From NCBI RefSeq assembly GCF_007741475.1, contig NZ_CP036261.1, forward strand, positions 4,465,798-4,529,797: a stretch of 64,000 nt of DNA. The letters run 5' to 3'. Both the position numbers and the translations under genes were made by a program. The notes under the pieces are model-generated. The model worked only from the letters and a program-made list of their open reading frames with translations, made no database searches and had not been told where the DNA came from. Numbering within the stretch: the first letter of the stretch is position 1; each line of letters starts with the position of its first letter. This document shows, piece after piece, positions 1 through 8,306 of the stretch. This DNA is from Rosistilla ulvae. GTDB taxonomy: Bacteria; Planctomycetota; Planctomycetia; Pirellulales; Pirellulaceae.

Positions 1-340
1 GCTTGTCAAGCAACACGGTTCGGAACCGCAACGGTTTCATGACAGCTTCATCGATTTTTTTGCATCACAACGTGTCTCCGTCCCCACACTTGGTGAAGTC
101 TTCCAACGTGCGCAGGTGAAGCCGTCGACATCCAATTTGACTTTGATGTTTTCCGGCGAGCCTGCGGTGGCGAGTCGCGGATCCGAAGCGTTCACGTCGG
201 TTGCTTGCCACCGCTATCGTCCCAGAAAAGTTTTTCGTCGACTTGACGAACCGCTATCGTTGGTTCATCGTAGGAAACGCAACAGTCTTTGGTCGGACCA
301 TTTTGCAACTCACCTCACTCTAGAAAACGAAACGTCCACG
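1..340. other. No recognisable gene before the first CDS
   Basis: The plus-strand frame is open from base 2 into the gene at 341, so it could be the tail of a longer gene entering from the left. The encoded residues resemble no family I know and are rich in Ser and Arg. The hydrophobic export signal begins only at the ATG at 341, so I treat this stretch as upstream sequence. Confidence 0.4.
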
Positions 341-754
341 ATGTATTCGTCGGTCCGGCCTATCTTATCGAGCATGCTCTGCTGCGTGATTGCCTTTGGG
401 CACACACCGGCATGGATGCACGTGGCCACATGCGACGGCGATTGCAAGGTCGTGGACGCGGCGATTGTTCAAGCCCGTTCGGTTTGTTCGCACGGCTGCG
501 ATCATCACGTTGTCGCCCACGAATCGACGGAAAACTCCGCCGACTCTCCTTCTTCGGCACCGGCTCAAGATCACGATTCCGATACCTGCGTGATCTGTCA
601 GTCGCTAGCCAATTCCTGTGGTCCTGTTTCGCTCGATCTGCAGCTGCTTGCACCTGAATATGCCTGCGAGCCAGCCTACGAACTTGCGACCCCATTGCCG
701 ATCGACGCTTCGATCGCAATTGCCCAACCCCGTGGACCGCCTGCTGCGGCCTGA
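341..754 (+). CDS. Small Cys/His-rich exported protein, DUF2946-like
   Basis: This encodes 137 residues. I chose the ATG at 341 because a hydrophobic export signal (about residues 5-25) starts there, although the frame stays open upstream. The mature part has Cys and His clusters: CDGDC near residue 32, CSHGCDHH near 50, and HDSDTCVICQ near 85. The CVICQ element resembles the DUF2946 type of periplasmic proteins often found near copper or heavy-metal genes. A role in binding a transition metal outside the cytoplasm is an inference from the residues only; no metal transporter lies in the window. The C-terminus is Pro/Ala-rich with no further domain. The gene stands alone, about 500 bp before the Tad locus, and does not look like part of it. 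Confidence 0.5.
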   Translation: MYSSVRPILSSMLCCVIAFGHTPAWMHVATCDGDCKVVDAAIVQARSVCSHGCDHHVVAHESTENSADSPSSAPAQDHDSDTCVICQSLANSCGPVSLDLQLLAPEYACEPAYELATPLPIDASIAIAQPRGPPAAA

Positions 755-1252
755 TCGCTCCCATCCTCGTCGGGTGACTTGAGGTGTTGACCTCGGTTCG
801 CGCGAGCGTGAATGCTTGGAAGCCGATCCCACGATGATTCCATCCCAATTGGATTAACTGGGCTCGCCTTGCGCGCATCACGGCTTTGTATGGGTGTTAT
901 GACACTATGTCCCGCCGCGCGCGGCGTGTTCGGTCATACGGTCCGACCAAACCCGATCGGTCTCGTCTGCGCGGTGGGGCGCTTTTGATATTTGCTGCGG
1001 GCCCGATATCGCAATGCTTACTCAGAGCGTGATTGGGCATTTGCAGGAGGGCATTGATTCCTCATCAACTCGATACACTCCCGAGAGTTCGTCGATGATC
1101 GTGCCATGCTATCCGACTGCGGTCGGTTGCGGTGCAAGGTTGTCCAGCGAGATTCGGCTTCACGCGGTTTTCCGGTCGCTGCTGCGTGAAGAACTGGTCA
1201 GGCGGCACCTACAATTTCTCAACTCGTTTTTCCAACAAAGGGAGAAACAAAC
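755..1252. other. Intergenic region upstream of the Flp pilin gene
   Basis: I find no supported gene in these roughly 500 bases. There is a perfect 14-bp palindrome, CGCCGCGCGCGGCG, at 913-926. The last 20 bases carry an AGGGAGA ribosome-binding site for the pilin. The pilin promoter is probably here, but I could not pick a convincing -35/-10 or -24/-12 pair. Confidence 0.5.
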
Positions 1253-1606
1253 ATGTCGAAGCGAATCGCTCCTCGTAAGAACCGTCGTGGCCAGGGATTG
1301 GTCGAGTATATCATCATCGTCGCCGCTGTGGCGCTGATCGCATTGGTCGCTGTATCGATCTTCGGGCACAAAGTTGCCGATCAATACGCCATCGGTGCTG
1401 GCATGTTGCCCGGCGCTCACGCCGAAGACAACGCACCGATCGTGACCGGTGAATACGCCGAATTTGCAGATGATGGCAACGGCGCCAACATCGGCAACGG
1501 ACGTGTTTCGTGGGACAGCGTCACCGGAAACGCAACCGCGGGTGAAATGAAGAACAACGTCGTCACGGCTGCCAGCAACGCTGCGGAAGCATTTGTCGCC
1601 GAGTAG
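1253..1606 (+). CDS. flp: Flp-type pilin (Tad pilus major subunit)
   Basis: This is a 117-residue type IVb pilin precursor. A short basic leader (MSKRIAPRKNRRG) is followed by QGLVEYIIIVAAVALIALVA, the Flp signature: prepilin peptidase cuts after Gly, and the Glu and Tyr early in the mature helix drive assembly. The hydrophobic helix covers about residues 15-36. The rest is Ala/Asn/Gly-rich and longer than in classical Flp pilins of 50-70 residues, so the exposed part is larger. AGGGAGAAACAAAC precedes the ATG. It heads the Tad locus and is separated from cpaB by a strong hairpin, which fits a pilin made in excess over the assembly machine. No prepilin peptidase (TadV/CpaA) gene is seen here, so it must be encoded elsewhere. 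Confidence 0.93.
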   Translation: MSKRIAPRKNRRGQGLVEYIIIVAAVALIALVAVSIFGHKVADQYAIGAGMLPGAHAEDNAPIVTGEYAEFADDGNGANIGNGRVSWDSVTGNATAGEMKNNVVTAASNAAEAFVAE

Positions 1607-1675
1607 TTCTTCGCAGACGCGACGTCCATCGAATTTTTTAGTTGGATTCGCGATGTGAGGTTAGCAGTAGCAATT

Positions 1676-1705
1676 GGCCAAGCAGTCCCTTGAGGCTGCT
1701 TGGCC
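1676..1705 (+). terminator. Perfect 10-bp hairpin between pilin and cpaB
   Basis: GGCCAAGCAG (1676-1685) and CTGCTTGGCC (1696-1705) are perfect inverted arms around a 10-nt loop. No T-run follows, so it is more likely a partial terminator, RNA stabiliser or attenuator than a complete rho-independent stop. It lies 70 bp after the pilin stop and before the likely cpaB start. Confidence 0.6.
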
Positions 1706-1781
1706 GGATGCATTGGATGCACCCGAAATTTGGAAGGAGCCAACGCCACGTCTTGAAACAGATCTCTTGTCATTGGTTGTT

Positions 1782-3515
1782 ATGGCTACACGAAATCGTC
1801 CGCCCGCATCGACCTTCCCAAAGTCCGCGATCGTTATCGCGGTCCTGATCGCCGGATGCTCGTTGACCTACGGCATCGTGCGCGCGGCCGGATGGCTGGA
1901 CCGCGCCGCACCGCTTGCGCAAAAGCCGTCCCGTGAAGGCATGGTTCCGGTCCCCAAAGCTCTTGTCGATCTTCGTGCGTTCGACGTCGTCCGGCGCGAG
2001 GATGTTTACGATTTGTCCCGCGGCGAGGAGAGCTATTTCTGGCTGCCCAAAGAGCAAGTCGAAAGTCATCCCGAGTGGTTTCGGCGCGTCGATCAAATCA
2101 TCGGTCGCGTGATGGCTCGCGACAAGCGAGCGGATTTTGTCTTCAGCGAAAAAGACTTTCTTCCCGAGGGGAGTCGCAGTGGTATCGTCGGTGGGATCGC
2201 ATCGGGGAAGCAGGGCTTTTTCCTCTCGGCCGAAAAGATTCCGGGGCTACGATTTCTTAAGTCGGGAGACCGGTTTGATCTGTTAGCCAGTCTTCCAAAG
2301 AAGTCGGAACCGCCGAGTTCGGAATACGGATTGTTGATGGGAGGAATCAAAGCCCGCGGAGGCAAACCGATTCCACTCAACGGCGTTCGGATCCTCGCGC
2401 AAAATGCTGAAATGATCGCGTTGACAACCCGCCGCATCATGACGACTCAGGGTGGTTTGCAGCTAGACGCAACCGACACCCGCGGCCGCACTGTCAACAA
2501 CGCGAAAGACGAACAGGTGGCGATCGCGATCGATCCGGCCGAAGCGGTTCCACTGACGCAGGCTTTGGGGGACGATTTGGAAATCCACATGGTCACGCGT
2601 AGCGGCCAGGAGGCTCCTTTGGCCAACGATATCAATCGCTTGGAAGGCCGGATCCCGATGCCAGCAACCGCGGTGGCGGTCGAAGCGTTCCAACCGATTC
2701 GAGCGAGCGATCTCGCCGAACCAACGACTGGGGAACTGAGGCAGTACTATTTTGAACCGGCCGATATTCAGGACGGCTGGATCGCGCGGCCCGAAGACTT
2801 GATTGGAAGAGTGCTCCGTCGCGGGGTCGAACCGGGGTACATCTTCAGCGAACAGGACTTTCTGCCACCGGGTAGCTTGATCAAGGAAATCGAAGCGTAC
2901 CAACAGATTGCCGTCGACGACCTTGTCGATGGATCGCGGTCGAATTGGGTGGGGCGGGTCGCATCACGCAGGCTCACTGCGGGAACATCGCTTAGCGATG
3001 CCGATCTGTTTCCCGTCGGGACCCCGCCAGGGCTGACCGCTGCGATTCCTGCCGACCGGATGGCGCTGACCGTCGATCTCTCCGATGTGCAAGGCGTGGA
3101 GGAGTTATCGCGTGGCGATCGTTGCGATTTGTTAGCGTCGGCAAATGTCGATCTGCAACAGACCTTGCAAGGAGTCGAACTGTCGCCGGCGTTGCTGGGG
3201 GAACTGCAAAGCCGCGCTGTCAATCGCGTCTTGGCGACCGATGCAATCGTGGTCCAGCGGCGCGATCAACACGTCGTGCTGGCAACGCGTCCGGACGAGG
3301 TCTCCGCCGTTGCCAGAGCGCTGGCTCAGAAGCAAACCGTCTTTTGCGTGGCGCGATCGCATCCATCGGAACTGGCGTCATTGACGCCTGCAATCGACGC
3401 GACCGCGACGAGCGACGGACTGGAATCAGACCCCGATCCTTTGAGCGGGATTGCGATCACCGAATCGATCGTTGGTGGCAACCGCGTTGTGCGTGGGTAT
3501 CGGAGGGGCCAATGA
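1782..3515 (+). CDS. cpaB: Tad pilus assembly protein CpaB/RcpC, with two CpaB-like halves
   Basis: This encodes 577 residues with an N-terminal membrane anchor (about 13-32), periplasmic SAF/RcpC domains, and a role in pilus biogenesis at the secretin. It is about twice the usual length. The core occurs twice: FSEKDFLPEGS in the first half and FSEQDFLPPGS about 233 residues later, each followed by a [SR]GDR.DLLAS element (KSGDRFDLLAS, SRGDRCDLLAS). IIGRVMAR and LIGRVLRR also correspond. I placed the start at the ATG at 1782, just before the anchor. A TTG at 1674 in the same frame would put the leader inside the hairpin at 1676-1705 and lacks a better ribosome site. The stop overlaps the next start (ATGA), indicating translational coupling. 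Confidence 0.85.
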   Translation: MATRNRPPASTFPKSAIVIAVLIAGCSLTYGIVRAAGWLDRAAPLAQKPSREGMVPVPKALVDLRAFDVVRREDVYDLSRGEESYFWLPKEQVESHPEWFRRVDQIIGRVMARDKRADFVFSEKDFLPEGSRSGIVGGIASGKQGFFLSAEKIPGLRFLKSGDRFDLLASLPKKSEPPSSEYGLLMGGIKARGGKPIPLNGVRILAQNAEMIALTTRRIMTTQGGLQLDATDTRGRTVNNAKDEQVAIAIDPAEAVPLTQALGDDLEIHMVTRSGQEAPLANDINRLEGRIPMPATAVAVEAFQPIRASDLAEPTTGELRQYYFEPADIQDGWIARPEDLIGRVLRRGVEPGYIFSEQDFLPPGSLIKEIEAYQQIAVDDLVDGSRSNWVGRVASRRLTAGTSLSDADLFPVGTPPGLTAAIPADRMALTVDLSDVQGVEELSRGDRCDLLASANVDLQQTLQGVELSPALLGELQSRAVNRVLATDAIVVQRRDQHVVLATRPDEVSAVARALAQKQTVFCVARSHPSELASLTPAIDATATSDGLESDPDPLSGIAITESIVGGNRVVRGYRRGQ

Positions 3516-4771
3516 CAAGTCCTCGCATTTTGGTCCATCGGACCGAGAGTTCGTTGGATGAAGAGCTTCGCAATGCGATGGCCAGTGCACCTAACGTGCA
3601 CCCGGTGTTTCATTTTCAGAGCGACCTTCGCGGAACGATTGGCGCTGCGAAAGATCTTCAGCCCTCGATCGTGATCCTCGAGATCGGCGAGGATTTCGAG
3701 ACGCTTAAGACGCTTGTGGAGGAGTCGATCGCTGCGGCTCCCGACGCGACGATCGTTGGGGTCTACGACGTTCAACGACTGCCGGCTTCATCGACCGAAA
3801 GCTCCATGATGATGCGGGCGTTGCGGCTGGGAGTCGAAGATTTTCTGCGGCGTCCTGTCGCCGGCAGCGATTTTCGACAGGTCCTGCAGCGGCGTTTGGC
3901 TCCGCGTCGCAAGTCCCATCGGGCCGATGGCAAACTGATCAGCTTCATCAGCAACAAAGGGGGCGTTGGCAAGAGCACAGCGGCGGTCAACGTTGCGGTC
4001 ACCCTCGCGATGCGGTATCCCGACCGCGTTGCGTTGATCGACAGTTCGTTGCAGATGGGAGTCTGTGCGACACAGTTGGATCTAAGCCCGGATACCACGT
4101 TGGTCGACGCGTGGCAGCAGCGCGACCGACTCGACGAGAGCCTGCTGGCTCAATTGATGACGGTCCACGAATCGGGACTCCATCTGTTGGCCGCACCGGA
4201 GAATGCGATCGAAGCCTCCGAGATCGATGATTCGTTTTTGTCGCGGATCCTGCTGATGGCGCGGCGGAGCTACGATTTTGTCATCATCGATACGTTTCCT
4301 CTGTTCGATCGAACAGTGATGGCGGTTTTGGATCTGTGCGACCAGGCGGTGATCGTGGTGGAAAATGTGGTGCCAACGCTACAAACGGTCCGAGGCTTCT
4401 TCAGTTTGCTTGACGAAGTCGAATTCCCCCAGCATCGCCAACGGGTCCTGCTAAATCGCTACTCCACGCGAGCCGGAGGGCCGCGTGCGTCGGACGTCGG
4501 TCGTTATCTCGGCCGAAACCCCGACTATGTTATCCCGCACGATCAACGCGTGATCTTGGCCGCTAACACCGGCCGGCCGTTTGTCCTCAACGCCACTCGA
4601 TGGAACAAAGCGGCTGCGGCGATCCGAACGCTTGCCGACGACTTGGAAGCATTTGCGGTGGCGCCAGCCGGCGGTTTGCCGTTGGCTACGGTGGCTGCAC
4701 CGCAGCAAGCCGGCGGCGATTTGATCGATTCGGTCGCGTTGGAAGATCGTTTGGGAGGCGAGTTGCGATGA
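3512..4771 (+). CDS. cpaE: Tad pilus protein CpaE/TadZ (ParA-like ATPase)
   Basis: This encodes 419 residues. Residues 1-130 look like an atypical receiver domain that would not be phosphorylated in the usual way. A MinD/ParA-type ATPase follows, with a deviant Walker A, NKGGVGKSTAA, near residues 148-158. IIDTFPLFD near 260 is the Walker B-like strand. TadZ/CpaE proteins position the Tad secretion machine at the pole or membrane. The ATG overlaps the cpaB stop and the stop overlaps the cpaF start, so the three are translated together. The C-terminal roughly 40 residues are Ala/Gly-rich and of unknown use. Confidence 0.88.
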   Translation: MTSPRILVHRTESSLDEELRNAMASAPNVHPVFHFQSDLRGTIGAAKDLQPSIVILEIGEDFETLKTLVEESIAAAPDATIVGVYDVQRLPASSTESSMMMRALRLGVEDFLRRPVAGSDFRQVLQRRLAPRRKSHRADGKLISFISNKGGVGKSTAAVNVAVTLAMRYPDRVALIDSSLQMGVCATQLDLSPDTTLVDAWQQRDRLDESLLAQLMTVHESGLHLLAAPENAIEASEIDDSFLSRILLMARRSYDFVIIDTFPLFDRTVMAVLDLCDQAVIVVENVVPTLQTVRGFFSLLDEVEFPQHRQRVLLNRYSTRAGGPRASDVGRYLGRNPDYVIPHDQRVILAANTGRPFVLNATRWNKAAAAIRTLADDLEAFAVAPAGGLPLATVAAPQQAGGDLIDSVALEDRLGGELR

Positions 4772-6171
4772 ACGACCGGCGGACATTGCGGGAACGCTTG
4801 CAACAGAAATCGATCGAGGTTCCCAAAGATCGCTTGCGGAGAAACGTCGAAGAATCGCTGCAGAACGACAGCAAAGCGGCGACACCGCGCCGCGTCAATC
4901 GCAACATCGAGTATCAAGCGATTAAGGGGGATCTGCACGAGCGGTTGATCGACGAACTGAATCGCCAAGGTGCGTTGACCCGCAGCGACGCGGAATTACG
5001 GCCTTTGATCGAAGCTTTTGTCGCCGACGTCCTGGCGCGAGAAGACTGGCCGTTGAACGCAACCGAACGCGATCGTCTGGCCAGCGACTTGTTGGAGGAA
5101 ACGCTCGGCACCGGCCCGCTAGCCCCATTGATGGCCGATCCCGCAGTGACCGATATCCTGGTCAACCGGTTCGACTCCGTTTACGTCGAACGCTTTGGCG
5201 TGCTGGAAGAGACCGATGTTCGGTTCCGTGACGATGAACATTTGGTCCGCATCATCGGTCGGATCGCATCGCGTGTAGGACGGCGAGTCGATACGTCGTC
5301 GCCAATGGTCGACGCGCGTTTGCCCGACGGCAGCCGAGTGAACGCCACCTTGCCACCGGTGACGATCGACGGGCCGACGCTTTCCATCCGCCGGTTCGGA
5401 CGGCGGCGTTTAACGCGGCAGGACCTCGTGCGACTGGGAATGTTCTCTCCGGCAATGGATCGTTTTCTCGAGGTGCTTGTCCGGCATCGCAAGAGCGTGA
5501 TTGTGACCGGCGGTACCGGCAGCGGTAAGTCGACTCTGTTGGGAGCGATTGCCGAAGCGATCCCGGAAAACGAACGGATCATTACGATCGAAGATGCGGC
5601 GGAGTTGATGCTGTCGCAAACCCATGTGATCCGGATGGAAACACGCGCCCCGAACACCGAGGGAAAGGGGACGATCGCGCAGCGCGACCTGGTTGTCAAC
5701 GCGTTGCGGATGCGACCGGATCGGATCGTGATGGGAGAGGTTCGCGCCGGCGAAGCACTCGACATGCTGCAAGCCATGAATACGGGGCACGATGGCAGCC
5801 TAACGACGATCCACGCCAACAGTCCCCGCGACGCGTTCGCTCGGCTGGAGACGATGGTCATGATGTCGGGGATGGAGCTTCCTTCGCAAGCGATTCGCGA
5901 GCAAGCGGTCTCGGCCGTCGACTACATCGTACATGTCCGCCGCTACGAGGATGGCGGACGACGTGTGGCGCAGATTTCGGAGGTCGTCGGCATCGAGGGG
6001 AAGACGCCGCAACTGCAGGACGTTTTCGTTTTCCAGCCGACGGGTAGAAGCGAAGGACGGCTGACGGGAACGTTTCAAGCGACCGGAGTCGTTCCTCGGA
6101 TTGTCGATGAACTTGCATCGCGCGGGATCCATGAGATCGATCGCGGTTGGTTCGGGAGCCCGGCCCGATGA
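4768..6171 (+). CDS. cpaF: Tad pilus secretion ATPase CpaF/TadA
   Basis: This is a 467-residue type II/IV secretion hexameric ATPase that powers Flp pilus assembly from the cytoplasmic face. Walker A GGTGSGKSTL is near residues 247-256. ITIEDAAEL (Asp box) and GEVRAGEALDML (Walker B region) follow, and then TTIHANSPRDA (His box). All catalytic boxes are intact. The N-terminal 90 residues are basic and Arg-rich, as in other CpaF proteins. ATGA overlaps join it to cpaE before and tadB after. Confidence 0.95.
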   Translation: MNDRRTLRERLQQKSIEVPKDRLRRNVEESLQNDSKAATPRRVNRNIEYQAIKGDLHERLIDELNRQGALTRSDAELRPLIEAFVADVLAREDWPLNATERDRLASDLLEETLGTGPLAPLMADPAVTDILVNRFDSVYVERFGVLEETDVRFRDDEHLVRIIGRIASRVGRRVDTSSPMVDARLPDGSRVNATLPPVTIDGPTLSIRRFGRRRLTRQDLVRLGMFSPAMDRFLEVLVRHRKSVIVTGGTGSGKSTLLGAIAEAIPENERIITIEDAAELMLSQTHVIRMETRAPNTEGKGTIAQRDLVVNALRMRPDRIVMGEVRAGEALDMLQAMNTGHDGSLTTIHANSPRDAFARLETMVMMSGMELPSQAIREQAVSAVDYIVHVRRYEDGGRRVAQISEVVGIEGKTPQLQDVFVFQPTGRSEGRLTGTFQATGVVPRIVDELASRGIHEIDRGWFGSPAR

Positions 6172-7019
6172 CCAGCGTTTTGATACCCGCCAGTGGTCTG
6201 ATTGCCGCGATCGCCGGGCTGGCGATCTATTGGGTTCACGCGGCTCGCCGCGAGTCGATCTTGCATCGGCTGAGTGCTGCCGATGCGGTGGTCCGGCCGG
6301 CCGTCGTTTCCGAGGCCCCCTTTGCCCGGCGTCATCGCTTGATCCCATGGGGCATCGCGATTCCGATCGGTATCGCGTTGGGGTGGTTGGGGAACTGGCC
6401 ATGGAACATCGCTGTGGGGATCGCAATCATCATCTCCTTCATCGCCAGCGAAGCGGATGCGTGGATCTATCAATGGCGATTGGCGCGGATCGAATCGCAA
6501 CTGGCCGATGCGATCGATGTTTTGGTCGCAAGTGTCAGTGCTGGTGCTTCGCTGCAAGCGGCACTCCAGCAGGCTTCCGAATATACCCCGCGTCCGTTGC
6601 GCGATGAAATAACCGAGATGGTAGCGCGATTGCGATTGGGGGATGCGCCCCCGGATGTCTTTGATCTGTTGCGACAACACGTTCCGACCGAGACGTTTCG
6701 GTTGTTCTCGATGACGCTGACGGTGAACTGGCAAGTCGGCGGTGCGTTGGCCGAGACGTTGTCGGCGATCGGCGGCACGATTCGCGATCGCCTGGCAATC
6801 GCAAGGCAAATTCGAACGCTTGGCACCCAGGGAACGCTCACCACGCTGACGGTGTTGGCCGTTGTCTGGTTGATGGCGGCGATGATGTGGCAGGCGGATC
6901 CGCCGCGATTCCTCGGTTTTATCCATAGCACGGTCGGTTCGTGGTTGGTCGCGGTGAGTCTTTTTCTGCAAGGTGTCGGCGTCGCCTTGGTTTCACGAAT
7001 CAGTCGTCCCAAAATCTAG
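6168..7019 (+). CDS. tadB: Tad inner-membrane platform protein TadB
   Basis: This 283-residue membrane protein has the T2SF (GspF) fold. There is an N-terminal helix (about 5-20), two helices near 60-95, then the cytoplasmic T2SF region with DVLVASVSAGASLQAAL and a C-terminal pair of helices near 225-280. It forms the inner-membrane platform with TadC, over the CpaF ATPase. The start overlaps the cpaF stop (ATGA). A further in-frame start lies only 21 bases upstream, and the overlap argues for the one chosen. Confidence 0.9.
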   Translation: MTSVLIPASGLIAAIAGLAIYWVHAARRESILHRLSAADAVVRPAVVSEAPFARRHRLIPWGIAIPIGIALGWLGNWPWNIAVGIAIIISFIASEADAWIYQWRLARIESQLADAIDVLVASVSAGASLQAALQQASEYTPRPLRDEITEMVARLRLGDAPPDVFDLLRQHVPTETFRLFSMTLTVNWQVGGALAETLSAIGGTIRDRLAIARQIRTLGTQGTLTTLTVLAVVWLMAAMMWQADPPRFLGFIHSTVGSWLVAVSLFLQGVGVALVSRISRPKI

Positions 7020-7032
7020 GTGCCCGATTGAA

Positions 7033-7956
7033 ATGGACGTTGTCGTTTTAGTGATCCTGTTGTTGTTGACACCCGCGTTGGGCGTGTGGAGTTGGCACTG
7101 GATTTCCAACCAGTCGCGTATTGGTGCGCGGCTCGCGGAGGATCGTTCCCCCGATCGCGGCAAGCAAGATCCGAGTCTGGATGAACGCCGATTACACGGC
7201 GTTTCGGGTTGGTTGTACCGCGCAGGGTTTCGCAGCGCGATCGCCGTTCCCGCCTTTGTCGCATCGACGATCATCCTCTTCGCGCTGGGGTGCTTCGTTT
7301 GGATGCAACTGCGGACCGTCGGTACGATCGATGTGGCTGTCGATTTTATCCGCTCAATCCCAGGCGGTGTAGGCAACGTGATGGTCCCTTTCGCGTTGGC
7401 GGCGCCATGGTTTTTCTTGGTCGTGCTGGCTTTGGTTCCCACGCTGTTGGTTCGTTCGGTGCGACGCAAACGGGTTCAAGAGATCGAGCAAGACCTGCCG
7501 TTGATGCTCGACCTGCTGAACACGCTATCTCAAGCGGGAGTCGGGTTTGATGCGGCGTTGGATCAGATCCTTGCTGCCAGCGACGCCGACCGGCCTTTGG
7601 CCCAAGAACTGCGCGGGTTTCAAGCGGACAACTTGGCGGGCCGTTCCCGGATCGTATCGCTGCGAAACCTGATGCGACGCGTCGAGATTCCGATGTTTTC
7701 CACATTCCTGTCGGCCGTCGTCCAGGCGGAGCAGGTAGGGGCTGGGATGGGCCAGACGCTGAAAACACAAGCCACCGAGATGCGGGCGCGTCGACGAGAA
7801 AAAGCGACCGCGGCAGCGATGGCGGTCCCCACGCTGTTGGTCGTCCCGATGGTCGTTGGATTTTTGCCGGGCATCTTTGTCGTCCTGCTCGGCCCCATGC
7901 TCTTTCAAGCCTTCGGAGCGATGGGACAGACGCTTCGCGGAGTCACAGGACAATGA
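7033..7956 (+). CDS. tadC: Tad inner-membrane platform protein TadC
   Basis: This 307-residue T2SF-domain protein partners TadB in the Tad platform. Helices are predicted at the N-terminus (about 3-20), near 75-95, near 118-140 and at the C-terminus. The cytoplasmic signature LPLMLDLLNTLSQAGVGFDA is near residues 156-175, followed by the QAEQVGAGMGQTL element typical of TadC. It starts 13 bp after tadB; in-frame codons upstream would overlap tadB without a ribosome site. Confidence 0.9.
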   Translation: MDVVVLVILLLLTPALGVWSWHWISNQSRIGARLAEDRSPDRGKQDPSLDERRLHGVSGWLYRAGFRSAIAVPAFVASTIILFALGCFVWMQLRTVGTIDVAVDFIRSIPGGVGNVMVPFALAAPWFFLVVLALVPTLLVRSVRRKRVQEIEQDLPLMLDLLNTLSQAGVGFDAALDQILAASDADRPLAQELRGFQADNLAGRSRIVSLRNLMRRVEIPMFSTFLSAVVQAEQVGAGMGQTLKTQATEMRARRREKATAAAMAVPTLLVVPMVVGFLPGIFVVLLGPMLFQAFGAMGQTLRGVTGQ

Positions 7957-7959
7957 ACG

Positions 7960-8304
7960 ATGCACTTGATCGACTTTCAGACCAACGAAGTTCTGCTGGA
8001 CCGCGTCGCCATCGCGGCGACGCCGTGGCAGCGGTTTTGCGGACTGATGCTGCGCCGAAATTTCGAACCTGGCTTTGCTCTTTGGCTGGATCCCTGTCGA
8101 TCGATTCATACGATGTGGATGCGCGTGCCGATCGATGTCTACTTTCTCGACGACGAGGGAACGATCCTGGAGCACCGCAGCGACGTGGCTCCTTGGTCGA
8201 TCGTCTTGCCAGCTGGTCGAGCGCGATCGGTGTTGGAAATTCCCAATGCGGCGAAACGATTGACGGTCGGATCCTGCGTTCGCCTGAGCGATCCCAAACA
8301 ATAG
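7960..8304 (+). CDS. DUF192 family protein within the Tad operon
   Basis: This small, soluble DUF192-family protein has 114 residues. It carries the family signature around RFCGLMLRR and HTMWMRVPIDVYFLD, the latter being the strongly conserved 'M.vPidv.fld' strand. DUF192 proteins have a compact beta fold and no settled biochemical role. They are often encoded beside tad genes, and the position here between TadC (3 bp gap) and TadE (2 bp gap) supports a role in pilus production. There is no signal peptide in this copy, although many relatives have one. Confidence 0.85.
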   Translation: MHLIDFQTNEVLLDRVAIAATPWQRFCGLMLRRNFEPGFALWLDPCRSIHTMWMRVPIDVYFLDDEGTILEHRSDVAPWSIVLPAGRARSVLEIPNAAKRLTVGSCVRLSDPKQ

Positions 8305-8306
8305 AC

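Noticed and set aside
285-303. Shared element GTCTTTGGTCGGAC at 285 and 10765
   Set aside because: Only two copies; a match of this length can be expected by chance in 64 kb.
116-340. Longer version of the first protein from an upstream codon
   Set aside because: The extra residues hide the signal peptide in the middle of the protein and have no family resemblance.
1674-1781. Extended N-terminus of CpaB from a TTG codon
   Set aside because: It runs through the 10-bp hairpin and adds residues ahead of the membrane anchor; the ATG at 1782 begins the expected N-terminus.
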